Shown here: one piece after another, positions 44,286 to 53,167 of the stretch
Numbering within the stretch: the stretch's first letter is position 1
Layout: the number at the start of each line of letters is the position of its first letter
Assembly (NCBI RefSeq): GCF_023806625.1
Contig: NZ_JAMTDX010000114.1
Coordinates: 1-54,007 of the forward strand
Direction of reading: 5' to 3'
DNA length: 54,007 nucleotides
From: Accumulibacter sp.
GTDB taxonomy: Bacteria > Pseudomonadota > Gammaproteobacteria > Burkholderiales > Rhodocyclaceae
The notes under the pieces: generated by a model
Told to the model about the DNA's origin: nothing
Database searches by the model: none
Seen by the model: only the letters and a program-made list of their open reading frames with translations
Position numbers and translations under genes: made by a program

Positions 44286-44956
44286 CGCGCCTCCTCCTCG
44301 TCGACGATCAGCAGGACGATCAGCTCTTTCGGGCCGTGCGCCCCATAAGCCAGGGTCACCTGGATGTCGGCGGTTTTCGAGGGACCCGAGACGAGCAGCG
44401 CATTGGCCGGCATCGCCGCGGCCCAGCCCTGCTCGCGCATCGCCTCCGGAAGACTGTCGTGGATGCGGTCGGCGTCGAGCAGCGCGAAATGGATCGGCGG
44501 AACCAGCGAGAGCAGCCTCGGCTCGCGTTCGTCGGGCCAGATGATCAGCGTGCCGGTTTCAGCGATCGCGCCGCGCGTCGAGGTCAGGCCGGCATCGACC
44601 TCGGCGAACAGCTCTGCCTTCCACGAGTCGACCGGCCGGTCGAACACCCTGAGCCCCGGAAGCCCGGCCGCGCGCAGTTCGTCGGCGAATTCGGTGACCT
44701 GGCCATGGACCAGCGACCGGAGGCCTCTGTCGGCGCAGAGATCGCGCAGGCTGGCAGCCCAGTTGCGTCGCGTGACGCGAATCACCTGGCCGTGCCAGAA
44801 GTTCATCCGCTCGCAGAAGCGCTCGATACGCGCCGTCCGGCTGCTGCGCGTCGAAACGGCCGCGGGATCCGCCTGAAACGCACCGAGGTCGGGCTCCGGC
44901 AGGGGCACCACCGGCACCGAGCGCAGGCGCTCGAGAATCCTCTCGCGGGCGCTCAT
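44282..44956 (-). CDS. lutC: LutC/LldG-type LUD domain protein
   Basis: The 224-residue protein is a LUD-domain protein without iron-sulfur motifs: SARERILERLRSVPVVPLPE at the N-terminus and AIAETGTLIIWPDEREPRLLSLVPP in the core, matching LutC. It is the small partner of the lactate oxidation complex. Both ends overlap its neighbours by 4 nt (ATGA), so the three genes are translated together. Confidence 0.9.
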   Translation of the reverse strand: MSARERILERLRSVPVVPLPEPDLGAFQADPAAVSTRSSRTARIERFCERMNFWHGQVIRVTRRNWAASLRDLCADRGLRSLVHGQVTEFADELRAAGLPGLRVFDRPVDSWKAELFAEVDAGLTSTRGAIAETGTLIIWPDEREPRLLSLVPPIHFALLDADRIHDSLPEAMREQGWAAAMPANALLVSGPSKTADIQVTLAYGAHGPKELIVLLIVDEEEAR

Positions 44957-45735
44957 CGCTGCTCCTCATGAGCCGTTGTCCGCCGCCACAGGAAACTGGC
45001 CAGATGCTCCCCACACAAGCGATCCCCGCGCCTTTCGAGCGTGTGGTCGAGATTCAGCATGCAGCCGCAATCAGCCGAAACGAAGCACTCGGCGCCGCTG
45101 GCGAGCAGCGCTTCGACCTTGTCGGCGGCCATCGCCGAAGAGATCGCCGGATGACGCAACGAGAACGTTCCACCGAAGCCGCAGCATTCCGCCTCGTGCG
45201 CGTGGACGGCGAGTTCGACGCCGGCCAGCTGCTCGAGCAGTTCCCGCGCGTGCAGGTGTGTACCCATCTCCCGGCGCGCGGCGCACGACGTGTGCAGCGC
45301 GACGCGCGTCGGCGTCCCGCGATCGCTGAGTCTGACCCTGAGCACGTGACAGAGGAACTCGGTGAGCTCGAAGACCCGCTCGGCGAGCGCTTCGGCCTCG
45401 CGCAGCAGCGCCGGGTCGTCGGCGAAGATCTTCGGGTAATGGTGGCGCATCATCCCTGCGCACGAACCGGAAGGAACGATCACCGGCCACGGCTCGGGAA
45501 AGAGGCGCAACTGGGCGAGCGCCACGGCCCGTGCCTGCTCGGGAAAGCCGCTGCTGTGCGCTGGCTGGCCGCAGCACGTCTGGTCGGCCGGATAGGCCAC
45601 TTCGACGCCCTCGCGCTCGATCAGGCGGACGGCATCGAGACCGGCGTCAGGCCGGAACAGGTCGATCAGGCACGTGCCGAAAAGATAGACACGGGCCGGC
45701 TTCGCCGGATATTGTCTGGAGCCTGCTTCTGCCAT
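44953..45735 (-). CDS. lutA: LutA/LldE-type L-lactate utilisation protein
   Basis: The 260-residue protein has two CCG-domain repeats: TCCGQPAHSSG near residue 59 and ECCGFGGTFSL near residue 190, plus SADCGCMLNLDHTLE at the C-terminus. This is the heterodisulfide-reductase-like subunit of the lactate oxidase. GGAGG lies 7 nt before the ATG. It heads the operon. No lactate permease is adjacent. Confidence 0.92.
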   Translation of the reverse strand: MAEAGSRQYPAKPARVYLFGTCLIDLFRPDAGLDAVRLIEREGVEVAYPADQTCCGQPAHSSGFPEQARAVALAQLRLFPEPWPVIVPSGSCAGMMRHHYPKIFADDPALLREAEALAERVFELTEFLCHVLRVRLSDRGTPTRVALHTSCAARREMGTHLHARELLEQLAGVELAVHAHEAECCGFGGTFSLRHPAISSAMAADKVEALLASGAECFVSADCGCMLNLDHTLERRGDRLCGEHLASFLWRRTTAHEEQR

Positions 45736-45837
45736 GGCGATACCTCCCGACCAAGTCGATGACCCTGCCGGTCGGCCCGATCGACCGGCGCTGCCTCACT
45801 GTCCCGGTTGCGTCGCGCGCGCCGCTCGGCCCCCGCG

Positions 45838-46284
45838 CTACGCCTTGACGCGCATCAGCCGGGCCTTTTCGCGCACCCACTCGCGATCCTTCTCGGCCTC
45901 CCGCTTGTCGTGCTGCTTCTTGCCCCGGGCGAGACCGATGTCGACCTTGATCCGCCCGCGCTGGAAGTGCAGATCGAGGGGTATCAGCGTATAGCCGGCG
46001 CGTTCCACCTGGCCGATCAGCTTGCTGATCTGCCGCTCATGCAGCAGCAGCTTGCGCGTACGCACCGGATCGGGCCGGACGTGCGTCGATGCCGCGAGCA
46101 GCGGAGTGACGTGCATGCCGAAGAGGAAGACCTCGCCCTCGCGCAGGACGACGTAGGACTCCTTGATGCTCGCCCGGCCAGCCCGGATCGCCTTCACTTC
46201 CCAGCCTTCGAGAGCAATTCCCGCTTCGATCCGCTCCTCTATGAAGTAATCATGAAAGGCCTTCTTGTTGGCGACGATGCTCAT
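45838..46284 (-). CDS. smpB: SsrA-binding protein SmpB
   Basis: SmpB delivers tmRNA to stalled ribosomes. The ATG at 46282-46284 gives the usual 148 residues beginning [20 protein letters not shown]. The core has [36 protein letters not shown] and the C-terminal basic tail [15 protein letters not shown] needed on the ribosome. The open frame runs further upstream to 46818 but that part lies antisense to ratA. It is divergent from ratA. Confidence 0.96.
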   Translation of the reverse strand: MSIVANKKAFHDYFIEERIEAGIALEGWEVKAIRAGRASIKESYVVLREGEVFLFGMHVTPLLAASTHVRPDPVRTRKLLLHERQISKLIGQVERAGYTLIPLDLHFQRGRIKVDIGLARGKKQHDKREAEKDREWVREKARLMRVKA

Positions 46285-46320
46285 GGTGCCCTTTCCGGGA
46301 AGATCAGCGCTCCAGGGTGC

Positions 46321-46337
46321 TAGAATCCGGGATTCTA
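46321..46337. promoter_or_regulatory. Palindromic divergent promoter between smpB and ratA
   Basis: TAGAATC-CGG-GATTCTA is a perfect 7-bp inverted repeat. It provides a -10-like TAGAAT on each strand; on the plus strand it is an extended -10 (TGCTAGAAT). It lies 26 bp before the ratA start and about 37 bp before the smpB start, so it is a plausible shared promoter or operator. Confidence 0.4.
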
Positions 46338-46362
46338 CAGGATGCGGAAGGTTTGCCAGGCC

Positions 46363-46806
46363 ATGGCCAGGGTCCACAAGTCGCTGCTCATCGAGCGTTC
46401 TGCGCAGCAGATGTTCGACCTCGTCGACCGGGTCGAGGACTATCCGAAATTCCTGCCCTGGTGCAGCCAGACGCACTGCCAGTTCCGCGACCACAGCAAG
46501 ACCGTCGCCACACTGCACATCAATTACCGCAGCGTCCGCTCGCACTTCACCACCGAGAACGACAAGCAGTTCCCCACGTCGATGAAAATCACGCTGATCG
46601 ACGGTCCTTTCCGTCGACTCGACGGTTTCTGGCGCTTCAGGGTGCTCAGCCCCGAGGCCTGCAAGATCGAGTTCCAGCTCTCCTACGAGTTCTCGAGCCG
46701 GATGTTCGAGAAGGTCATCGGGCCGGTCTTCAGCCAGATTGCCAACACCTTCGTCGATGCCTTCGTCAAGCGCGCCGGCGAAGTCTATGGAACGGCGAAT
46801 GGCTGA
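46363..46806 (+). CDS. ratA: Type II toxin-antitoxin family RatA / START-like coenzyme Q-binding protein
   Basis: I choose the ATG at 46363 because [21 protein letters not shown] is the family N-terminus; a further upstream ATG at 46342 is possible. The 147-residue protein has the SRPBCC/START fold ([58 protein letters not shown]). RatA in E. coli blocks 70S assembly; relatives bind ubiquinone (COQ10). Here, next to smpB and rnfH, the housekeeping role is more likely. It overlaps rnfH by 8 nt. Confidence 0.92.
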   Translation: MARVHKSLLIERSAQQMFDLVDRVEDYPKFLPWCSQTHCQFRDHSKTVATLHINYRSVRSHFTTENDKQFPTSMKITLIDGPFRRLDGFWRFRVLSPEACKIEFQLSYEFSSRMFEKVIGPVFSQIANTFVDAFVKRAGEVYGTANG

Positions 46807-47119
46807 ACTGCTGTCCATCGAGGTGGTTTACGCCCTGCCCACGAAACAGCCGCTGGTGAGCCTGAAACTGCCGCAGGGCAGCACGGTCCGCCAGGCGATC
46901 GAAGCCTCTGGCCTGCTCCAGAAATACCCCGAGATCGACCTGGCGAAGAACCGTCTCGGCGTCTATGCCAAGCTGACGAAACCGGACGCGACGCTGCGCG
47001 ACCTCGACCGCGTCGAGATCTACCGGCCGCTGATCGCCGACCCGAAGGAGGTTCGCCGCCAGCGCGCGGCAGCCGGCAAGGTGATGCGCAAGGGCGCCGG
47101 CGAGAGTGAAGGCGAATAG
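46799..47119 (+). CDS. rnfH: RnfH family ubiquitin-like protein (UPF0125)
   Basis: The 106-residue protein begins at the ATG 46799, inside the ratA stop. It is a small beta-grasp protein with [47 protein letters not shown] and a basic C-terminal tail. RnfH is usually encoded after ratA. Its biochemical role is unknown. Confidence 0.92.
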   Translation: MAELLSIEVVYALPTKQPLVSLKLPQGSTVRQAIEASGLLQKYPEIDLAKNRLGVYAKLTKPDATLRDLDRVEIYRPLIADPKEVRRQRAAAGKVMRKGAGESEGE

Positions 47120-47145
47120 CCAGGGCGACGCGGTCGCCTGGATCG

Positions 47146-47589
47146 TCACTTGCAGGTCTCTTGCACGGCCTGCCGGGCCTTGACGATCTCCTGCTGGCGC
47201 TGCGCGTCGTCGAGGTAGTAGCGCTCGCCCGCGCTGTCGCGTCTCGCCACCCGTTCGCCCGATTCGAGAACCTGGAGCCAGTTGCGCGCCGAATCGCAGT
47301 TCTCCTTGCGCTGAGCGGTCGTCTGCTGCTCCTTCTCCGCCTTGTCGGCGGTGTCGCGGGCCTCCTTCTGACGCTTGCGGAAATCGAGTTCGCGATCGGC
47401 AGTCGTCTTCGCGGCTTCGGCGGTCGCTGGCGGCGCTGGTGCGTCGATCTTCTTCTGTTGCCTGACCGGCCCCGACGGCGGCCGGTCGGAGATCACCGTG
47501 CGGTTGTTCTCGTCCTGCCACTGATAGATTTGCGCGCTGGCCGCCGAGGCGAGGGACAGCGCCACGAGAGCGGGAAGGAAGGGCTTCAT
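47146..47589 (-). CDS. DUF4124 domain-containing exported protein
   Basis: The 147-residue protein has a signal peptide ([19 protein letters not shown], cleaved before QIYQW). [19 protein letters not shown] is the DUF4124 core. The rest is a coiled-coil rich in Lys/Glu/Gln ([20 protein letters not shown]) with two Cys, one near the C-terminus (QAVQETCK). It is periplasmic, of unknown function. It is divergent from guaB, so the spacer of 62 bp serves both. Confidence 0.88.
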   Translation of the reverse strand: MKPFLPALVALSLASAASAQIYQWQDENNRTVISDRPPSGPVRQQKKIDAPAPPATAEAAKTTADRELDFRKRQKEARDTADKAEKEQQTTAQRKENCDSARNWLQVLESGERVARRDSAGERYYLDDAQRQQEIVKARQAVQETCK

Positions 47590-47594
47590 CGTCG

Positions 47595-47623
47595 TTCAGC
47601 CTCCGAGGGTCAGGCGGTATAAT
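47595..47623 (+). promoter_or_regulatory. Sigma-70 promoter of guaB
   Basis: TTCAGC (47595-47600) and a perfect TATAAT (47618-47623) are 17 nt apart, 29 bp before the guaB ATG. The predicted start is near 47630. Confidence 0.55.
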
Positions 47624-47651
47624 ACGTTTTTGTGACCCCGGATCAAAGGCC

Positions 47652-49112
47652 ATGCGTGTCGTCCAGAAGGCGCTGACGTTCGACGATGTCCTCCTCGTCC
47701 CCGCACATTCGACGATCGTCCCGCGCGACGTCTCGCTGCGAACCCGGCTGACGCGAAACATCAGCCTCAACCTGCCGCTGGTCTCGGCGGCGATGGACAC
47801 GGTCACCGAAAGCCGCCTGGCAATCGCCCTGGCCCAGGAAGGCGGCATCGGGATCGTCCACAAGAACCTCAGTCCGAAGGCTCAGGCCGCCGAGGTCGCG
47901 CGGGTCAAGCGCTTCGAGTCGGGCGTACTCAAGGATCCGATCACCGTTCCGCCGAACATGTCGGTTCGCGACGTCCTCGCGCTGACCAGGCTGCACCGGA
48001 TCTCGGGCGTCCCGGTGGTCGATGGCCAGGTGGTCGTCGGCATCGTCACCAACCGCGACCTGCGCTTCGAAACCCGGCTCGACCAGCCGGTCAGGAACAT
48101 CATGACGCCACGCGAGCGGCTGGTCACCGTCCATGAGGGCGCCACGGTCGAAGAAGGCAAGGCATTGATCCACAAGCACCGCCTCGAGCGCGTCCTGGTG
48201 GTCAACGACGCCTTCGAGCTGCGCGGCCTGATCACCGTCAAGGACATCATCAAGACCACCGAACATCCCGACGCCTCCAAGGACGCCGCCGGACGCCTGC
48301 GCGTCGGCGCTGCGCTCGGCGTCGGTCCGGGCACCGAGGAGCGCGCCGAACTGCTCGCCGAGGCCGGAGCCGACGTGCTCGTCGTCGACACCGCGCACGG
48401 ACATTCGCAGACCGTGCTCGACCGCGTCAGCTGGCTCAAGAAGAACTTCCCGGCGGTCGAGGTCATCGGCGGCAACATCGCCACCGCCGAAGCGGCGCGC
48501 GCGATGCTCGATCACGGCGCAGACGCGGTCAAGGTCGGCATCGGTCCCGGTTCGATCTGCACGACGCGGATCGTCGCCGGCGTCGGCGTGCCACAGATCA
48601 CCGCGATCCAGTCGGTCTGCGACGCGCTCGAGGGCAGCGGCGTGCCGCTGATCGCCGACGGCGGCATCCGCTACTCGGGCGACATCTCGAAGGCCATCGC
48701 TGCCGGAGGCGACGCGGTCATGCTCGGCGGTCTGTTCGCCGGAACCGAGGAGGCGCCGGGCGAGGTCGAACTGTTCCAGGGACGGTCGTACAAGTCGTAT
48801 CGCGGCATGGGATCGATCGGAGCGATGGCCGCGGGCGCCGCCGACCGCTATTTCCAGGACGGGACGGCCAACCTCGACAAGCTCGTTCCCGAAGGAATCG
48901 AGGGCCGTGTGCCGTACAAGGGATCCGTGCTCGCGGTGATCCATCAGCTGATGGGCGGCTTGCGCTCGTCGATGGGCTATCTCGGCTGCCTGACGATCGA
49001 GGAAATGCACGAGAAGGCGAGCTTCGTCGAGGTCACCGCCGCCGGCGTGCGTGAATCGCACGTCCACGACGTGCAGATCACCAAGGAAGCCCCGAACTAC
49101 CACGTCGACTGA
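47652..49112 (+). CDS. guaB: Inosine-5'-monophosphate dehydrogenase
   Basis: GuaB oxidises IMP to XMP with NAD, the committed step to GMP. The 486-residue protein has the barrel in two parts around a CBS pair: [41 protein letters not shown], then two CBS repeats ([19 protein letters not shown]-like, LERVLVVND), then [21 protein letters not shown] with the catalytic Cys at about residue 304. [16 protein letters not shown] and [15 protein letters not shown] follow. It is 57 bp before guaA, and the two probably form an operon. Confidence 0.97.
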   Translation: MRVVQKALTFDDVLLVPAHSTIVPRDVSLRTRLTRNISLNLPLVSAAMDTVTESRLAIALAQEGGIGIVHKNLSPKAQAAEVARVKRFESGVLKDPITVPPNMSVRDVLALTRLHRISGVPVVDGQVVVGIVTNRDLRFETRLDQPVRNIMTPRERLVTVHEGATVEEGKALIHKHRLERVLVVNDAFELRGLITVKDIIKTTEHPDASKDAAGRLRVGAALGVGPGTEERAELLAEAGADVLVVDTAHGHSQTVLDRVSWLKKNFPAVEVIGGNIATAEAARAMLDHGADAVKVGIGPGSICTTRIVAGVGVPQITAIQSVCDALEGSGVPLIADGGIRYSGDISKAIAAGGDAVMLGGLFAGTEEAPGEVELFQGRSYKSYRGMGSIGAMAAGAADRYFQDGTANLDKLVPEGIEGRVPYKGSVLAVIHQLMGGLRSSMGYLGCLTIEEMHEKASFVEVTAAGVRESHVHDVQITKEAPNYHVD

Positions 49113-49169
49113 GCAGGCACCGGCTGCCAGCCGGCGCCGGGCTCGCCCGCGGTCATCCGAGACCTGACG

Positions 49170-50735
49170 ATGTCCCATCAGAAAATCCTCATCCTCGACT
49201 TCGGGTCGCAGGTCGCCCAGCTGATCGCCCGGCGCATTCGCGAGTTGCAGGTGTACTGTGAGCTGCATCCTTACGACGTCAGCGACCAGTTCGTCCGCGA
49301 CTTCGCACCGCGGGGGATCGTCCTCTCGGGCGGCCCGAACTCGGTCTATGACGCCGCCGACTTCCGCGCACCACAGGCGGTCTTCGAAATCGGCGTGCCG
49401 GTCCTCGGCATCTGCTACGGCATGCAGACCATGGCGACCCAGCTCGGCGGGCAGGTCGAGAGTTCGGCGAAGCGCGAGTTCGGCTACGCCGAGATGCGCG
49501 CGCGGAGCCAGAGCGCGCTGTTCTCGGGGATCGAGGACCGACGCAACGCGCTCGGGCACGGGCTCCTCGACGTCTGGATGAGCCACGGCGACAAGGTCAC
49601 CGGGCTGCCACCCGGGTTCGCGGTGATCGGCAGCAACGAATCGACGCCGATCGCCGCGATGGCCGACGAGACCCGGTGCTTCTACGGCGTCCAGTTCCAC
49701 CCCGAAGTCACGCACACGCTCAAGGGCCGCGAGATCATCGCCCGTTTCGTTCGCGACATCTGCGGCTGCGGTCACGACTGGAACATGCCCGACTACGTCG
49801 CCGAAGCCGTCGAGCAGATCCGTGCCCGGGTCGGCACCGAGGAGGTGATCCTCGGCCTTTCCGGAGGCGTCGACTCGTCGGTCGCGGCGGCGCTGATTCA
49901 TCGGGCGATCGGCGACCAGCTGACCTGCGTCTTCGTCGACAACGGCCTGCTCCGGCTCAACGAAGCCGAACAGGTGATGCAGACCTTCGCGCGCAACCTC
50001 GGCGTCAGGGTCGTGCATGTCGATGCCTCGGAGCAGTTCCTGAAGCACCTCGAGGGCGTCGTCGACCCCGAGCAGAAGCGCAGGATCATCGGCCGCGAGT
50101 TCGTCGAGGTCTTCCAGGATCAGGCCACCCGGCTCGGCAAGGCCAGCTGGCTGGCCCAGGGAACGATCTATCCCGACGTGATCGAGTCTGCCGGAGCCAA
50201 GACGAAGAAGGCGCACACGATCAAGAGCCACCACAACGTCGGCGGTCTCCCGGAACGGCTCAGGCTCAAGCTTCTCGAACCGCTGCGCGAACTGTTCAAG
50301 GACGAGGTGCGCGAACTCGGCATCGCCCTCGGCCTGCCCCGCGAGATGGTCTACCGCCACCCGTTTCCCGGGCCGGGCCTCGGTGTGCGCATCCTCGGCG
50401 AGGTGCGCCGCGAATTTGCCGACCTGCTGCGCCGCGCCGACGCGATCTTCATCGACGAACTGCGCGCCGCCGGATGGTACGACAAGACCAGCCAGGCCTT
50501 CGCCGTCTTCCTGCCGATCCGTTCGGTCGGCGTGATGGGCGACGGCCGGACGTACGAGCACGTCGTCGCGCTGCGCGCCGTCGAGACCCAGGACTTCATG
50601 ACCGCGCAGTGGGCCGAACTGCCGCACAGCCTGCTCGGCAAGGTCTCGAACCGGATCATCAACGAAGTCCGCGGCATCAACCGGGTCGTCTACGACATCT
50701 CCGGGAAGCCGCCGGCGACGATCGAGTGGGAATGA
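49170..50735 (+). CDS. guaA: GMP synthase (glutamine-hydrolysing)
   Basis: GuaA aminates XMP to GMP with glutamine and ATP. The 521-residue protein joins a class I amidotransferase ([37 protein letters not shown] with the catalytic Cys, [11 protein letters not shown]) to a PP-loop synthetase ([37 protein letters not shown]) and the dimerisation domain ([18 protein letters not shown]). It ends with PPATIEWE, the usual terminus, so the gene is intact. Accessory DNA begins right after it. Confidence 0.98.
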   Translation: MSHQKILILDFGSQVAQLIARRIRELQVYCELHPYDVSDQFVRDFAPRGIVLSGGPNSVYDAADFRAPQAVFEIGVPVLGICYGMQTMATQLGGQVESSAKREFGYAEMRARSQSALFSGIEDRRNALGHGLLDVWMSHGDKVTGLPPGFAVIGSNESTPIAAMADETRCFYGVQFHPEVTHTLKGREIIARFVRDICGCGHDWNMPDYVAEAVEQIRARVGTEEVILGLSGGVDSSVAAALIHRAIGDQLTCVFVDNGLLRLNEAEQVMQTFARNLGVRVVHVDASEQFLKHLEGVVDPEQKRRIIGREFVEVFQDQATRLGKASWLAQGTIYPDVIESAGAKTKKAHTIKSHHNVGGLPERLRLKLLEPLRELFKDEVRELGIALGLPREMVYRHPFPGPGLGVRILGEVRREFADLLRRADAIFIDELRAAGWYDKTSQAFAVFLPIRSVGVMGDGRTYEHVVALRAVETQDFMTAQWAELPHSLLGKVSNRIINEVRGINRVVYDISGKPPATIEWE

Positions 50736-50854
50736 TTCGGCGCCTCTCAGGGTCTGTCGAGGACTGTCGACAAGTCGCAACTTCTCAGAAAGTGGTGGAA
50801 GTCCTCAGTGCAGGTCGCTGTTAACCGAGGTTGAAGGTGCGGCATGATCTCGCC

Positions 50855-51035
50855 ATGACCGATTGTCCCCGCTGAGTGGCCGTCGTCGCTGCCGGAGGAC
50901 GGGACGAGGTGGTTGCGGTCGCTGGTAACGCGCCGCGAAGGTCTGGCTGTGGAGAACACCGAACTGCGGGAACAGCTGATGCAGCGGGCCGAAGCCATTC
51001 GGGAGTTGCGGGGCGAGATTGCGCCAGAGCCAGGA
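50855..51035 (+). pseudogene. Decayed 5' fragment of a transposase (possibly IS66-type)
   Basis: An ATG at 50855 opens MTDCPR and then a stop. From 50877, in a different frame, the translation reads WPSSLPEDGTRWLRSLVTRR and then a Glu/Leu/Arg-rich coiled coil VENTELREQLMQRAEAIREL. A short acidic MTD..LPSLPE start followed by such a coiled coil is typical of IS66-type TnpC and similar transposases. The similarity ends near 51018, where unrelated sequence begins. The frameshift and truncation mark it as a relic. The family name is uncertain. Confidence 0.4.
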
Positions 51036-51064
51036 TCGCTCCCGAGCGCGGCCGGGCGCGAAGG

Positions 51065-51295
51065 ATGGCCGGCTTCCTGACCGCGGTGCTCACCCACGCC
51101 TCCGACTGCGACCGCCCCGGCGACACGCCGGGACCCGCGTGCTTCCGGTGCCGCAGGCGCGACGATCGCCGGGTCGACACCGGCCTCACCGAGGAGGACG
51201 TCGTCTGGCGCTGCCTCGCCTGCGGCACCGAGCGGCAAATCTCGAACTGGCAGGGCACGCGCTGGAACCTGAGCCAGGGCAGGCCGTCGAATTGA
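51065..51295 (+). CDS. Small zinc-ribbon protein, 76 aa, unknown function
   Basis: From the ATG at 51065 the 76-residue protein contains two CxxC pairs, C26-x2-C29 (ACFRCRRR) and C50-x2-C53 (WRCLACGTE), 20 residues apart, a zinc-ribbon arrangement. It ends with QISNWQGTRWNLSQGRPSN. The ribosome site (GAAGG) abuts the start, so the true start may differ. It precedes the DUF6880-like gene by 23 bp on the same strand and is probably co-transcribed. A nucleic-acid or protein-binding adaptor role is inferred. I do not recognise a named family. Confidence 0.55.
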   Translation: MAGFLTAVLTHASDCDRPGDTPGPACFRCRRRDDRRVDTGLTEEDVVWRCLACGTERQISNWQGTRWNLSQGRPSN

Positions 51296-51318
51296 AGCGC
51301 AGTCCACAACGACACCCC

Positions 51319-52740
51319 ATGGCGAAACCTCCCAACGAAGATCTGGAAAGCTTCCTCCGCCGGCAGGACGCCGGGGAATTGGTCGCCGTGCTGCTCGAAC
51401 TCGCGAAGGACCACGAGGCCGTTCAGGCACGCCTTGCGCGCATGCAACTGGCGGATCGGCCGGACAAGCTCGCCGCCAGCTTCAAGAAGACGCTGTCCGC
51501 CTGGAAGCGCTCGACCAAGTTCTACGGCTACCGCGAGGCGGGCGATTTCGGCAGCCTGCTCGACGGCTGGCTGGACCAGGTGGCGCGCGAGTTGCTGCCC
51601 AGGGATGCGCCGGCCGCCCTCGCGCTCTTCGAGGCCTTCATCGAGGCGGATGCGAAGTGGTTCGATCGCGCCGACGACTCCGACGGCGTGATCGGCGACG
51701 CCGTGCGTGCCGCCTGTCGCCACTGGCTGCAGGCCGCCGCGCGCTGCGAGACCCCGCCGGACGTCTGGCCCGAGCGCCTGCTCAAGCTCTACCGGGCCGA
51801 CCAATACGGAGCGCGCGACGAGTTGCTGCGGCGTGCCGATCTGCTGCTCGACGAGCGGGCGCAGCGCGGGCTGGTCGCCCGGTTCGAATCGCAGCTGGCG
51901 CAGGCCCTGGAGACATCCCCGGCTGGTGAAGGCCCGCCGCTCGAAGTCTTCCGCCTCTCCGGTGCGCTGTCGTTGCTGTCCGAATCGTTGCGCGACCCCG
52001 AGATCATGGTTCGCGCCTCGCTGCGCTACAGCCCGAACCCCAACCCCGTGCAGCGACAGGCCTTCGCGCGGGCCTACCTCGATGCCGACCGGCCGGCCGA
52101 CGCGCTGGCCTGGCTGCAGGATCCCTGGAGCCACCTCGACGACAGCCGGCAGGACCTGCTCGCCGATGCCCTGGAGCGACTCGGCCGCTTCGCGGAGAGT
52201 TCGCCGATCCGCCAACGGATGTTCGAGCGCACGCTGTCGCTTTACTACTTCGAACGCTGGCTCGAGCACCTGCCCGAGGCGGCGCGGCGCGAAGCCCTCG
52301 CCCACGCCCGGGAACTTGCACTGCGCCACGACGACCTGGCAGCCGCGGCGACGCTGCTGCTGCAACTCGGCGACCCGGCTGCGGCCGAGACCAGGCTGCT
52401 CGCCGAACCCGGGCGCATCGACGGCAATCACTACGGCAGCCTGGTTCCGCTGGCCCAGGCCTTGCGCACCGACCAATGCCCGCGCGGCGAGACCGTCGTC
52501 TACCGCGCGCTGTTGAAGGGCATCCTCGATCGGGCCTACGCGCGCGCCTACGGCCACGCGGCGCGCTACTGGGCCCGACTTTGCGAGATCGCGGGCAGCG
52601 GTGTCGGCCTGCTGCCGCTGCCGTCGCACGAGGAATTCGCGGCGGAGATCCGTGCGCGTCACGGACGAAAGACGGCCTTCTGGGCGCAGGTGAACGGAAC
52701 GCGCCGCGACCGGCACGACGACGAAGAGCGGACCCGGTAG
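51319..52740 (+). CDS. DUF6880-like helical repeat protein
   Basis: The 473-residue protein has no signal or membrane segment. It is almost entirely alpha-helical, rich in Ala, Leu, Arg and Asp, with TPR/HEAT-like helical repeats. The N-terminal part (ELVAVLLELAKDHEAVQARL, FGSLLDGWLDQVARELLP, RADDSDGVIGDAVRAACRHW, LYRADQYGARDEL) matches what I recall of the DUF6880 family. The repeat part includes FARAYLDADRPADALAWLQD and ALRHDDLAAAATLLLQLGD. DUF6880 has no established biochemistry. No clear Shine-Dalgarno precedes the ATG at 51319, so translation may be coupled to the zinc-ribbon gene. It may be the scaffold of a small two-gene module. Confidence 0.65.
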   Translation: MAKPPNEDLESFLRRQDAGELVAVLLELAKDHEAVQARLARMQLADRPDKLAASFKKTLSAWKRSTKFYGYREAGDFGSLLDGWLDQVARELLPRDAPAALALFEAFIEADAKWFDRADDSDGVIGDAVRAACRHWLQAAARCETPPDVWPERLLKLYRADQYGARDELLRRADLLLDERAQRGLVARFESQLAQALETSPAGEGPPLEVFRLSGALSLLSESLRDPEIMVRASLRYSPNPNPVQRQAFARAYLDADRPADALAWLQDPWSHLDDSRQDLLADALERLGRFAESSPIRQRMFERTLSLYYFERWLEHLPEAARREALAHARELALRHDDLAAAATLLLQLGDPAAAETRLLAEPGRIDGNHYGSLVPLAQALRTDQCPRGETVVYRALLKGILDRAYARAYGHAARYWARLCEIAGSGVGLLPLPSHEEFAAEIRARHGRKTAFWAQVNGTRRDRHDDEERTR

Positions 52741-52904
52741 CCCCCATCGGCGGGCAGCGTTCTCGGCCTCCCGCTCGCCGAGTCGGCCCGGCCGACGCCC
52801 GACGGCGCCTCACCGATCGGCGGAAGGCAACCCGTTGCGGACCCGTCGGACACGCCGAAGCAGCCGACGGTCCGGAAGTTTCGATCCCGGGTCATGCGCT
52901 GGAA

Positions 52905-52920
52905 AGGATTCTGCTATCCT
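52905..52920 (+). promoter_or_regulatory. Candidate promoter and operator before the XRE-pglW operon
   Basis: The extended -10 TGCTATCCT (52912-52920) predicts a start near 52927, 19 nt before the XRE start codon. It is overlapped by the inverted repeat AGGAT-N6-ATCCT (52905-52909 and 52916-52920), which the adjacent XRE protein could bind to repress its own operon. The rest of the 205-bp gap after the DUF6880-like gene holds no gene. Confidence 0.4.
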
Positions 52921-52945
52921 GCGCATCACCCCAGGACCGCCGAAA

Positions 52946-53167
52946 ATGATCCGCTGCCACCTATCCACCCTCATGGGCCGGGACAAGCTTCGCATCGCCG
53001 ACGTTTCGCGACACACGGGGCTCAACCGCAGCACGATCACCGCGCTCTACAGGGAGACGACGACACGCGTCGATCTCCCGGCCATCGAGCAGCTCTGCCG
53101 TCTCTTCGACTGCCAGGTCGGCGACCTGTTCGAGTACGTGAAGGACGGCAGCCAGGTGAGTCCATGA
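52946..53167 (+). CDS. XRE/Cro-type helix-turn-helix regulator, 73 aa
   Basis: From the ATG at 52946 (AGGA upstream) the 73-residue protein is a single HTH of the HTH_26/YozG-like type. MIRCHLSTLMGRDKLRIADV begins it, HTGLNRSTITALYRE is the turn and recognition helix, and DLPAIEQLCRLFDCQVGDLFEYV is the conserved end. Its stop overlaps the pglW start by 4 nt, so it is the coupled regulator of that operon. Autoregulation through the palindrome at 52905-52920 is inferred. Confidence 0.88.
   Translation: MIRCHLSTLMGRDKLRIADVSRHTGLNRSTITALYRETTTRVDLPAIEQLCRLFDCQVGDLFEYVKDGSQVSP

Noticed and set aside
47643-50780. Open frame of 1045 codons on the minus strand antisense to guaB and guaA
   Set aside because: It is a shadow in a high-GC region: the opposite strand holds two complete, well-conserved genes. 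The translation is Arg/Asp/His/Gly/Val-rich without any domain.
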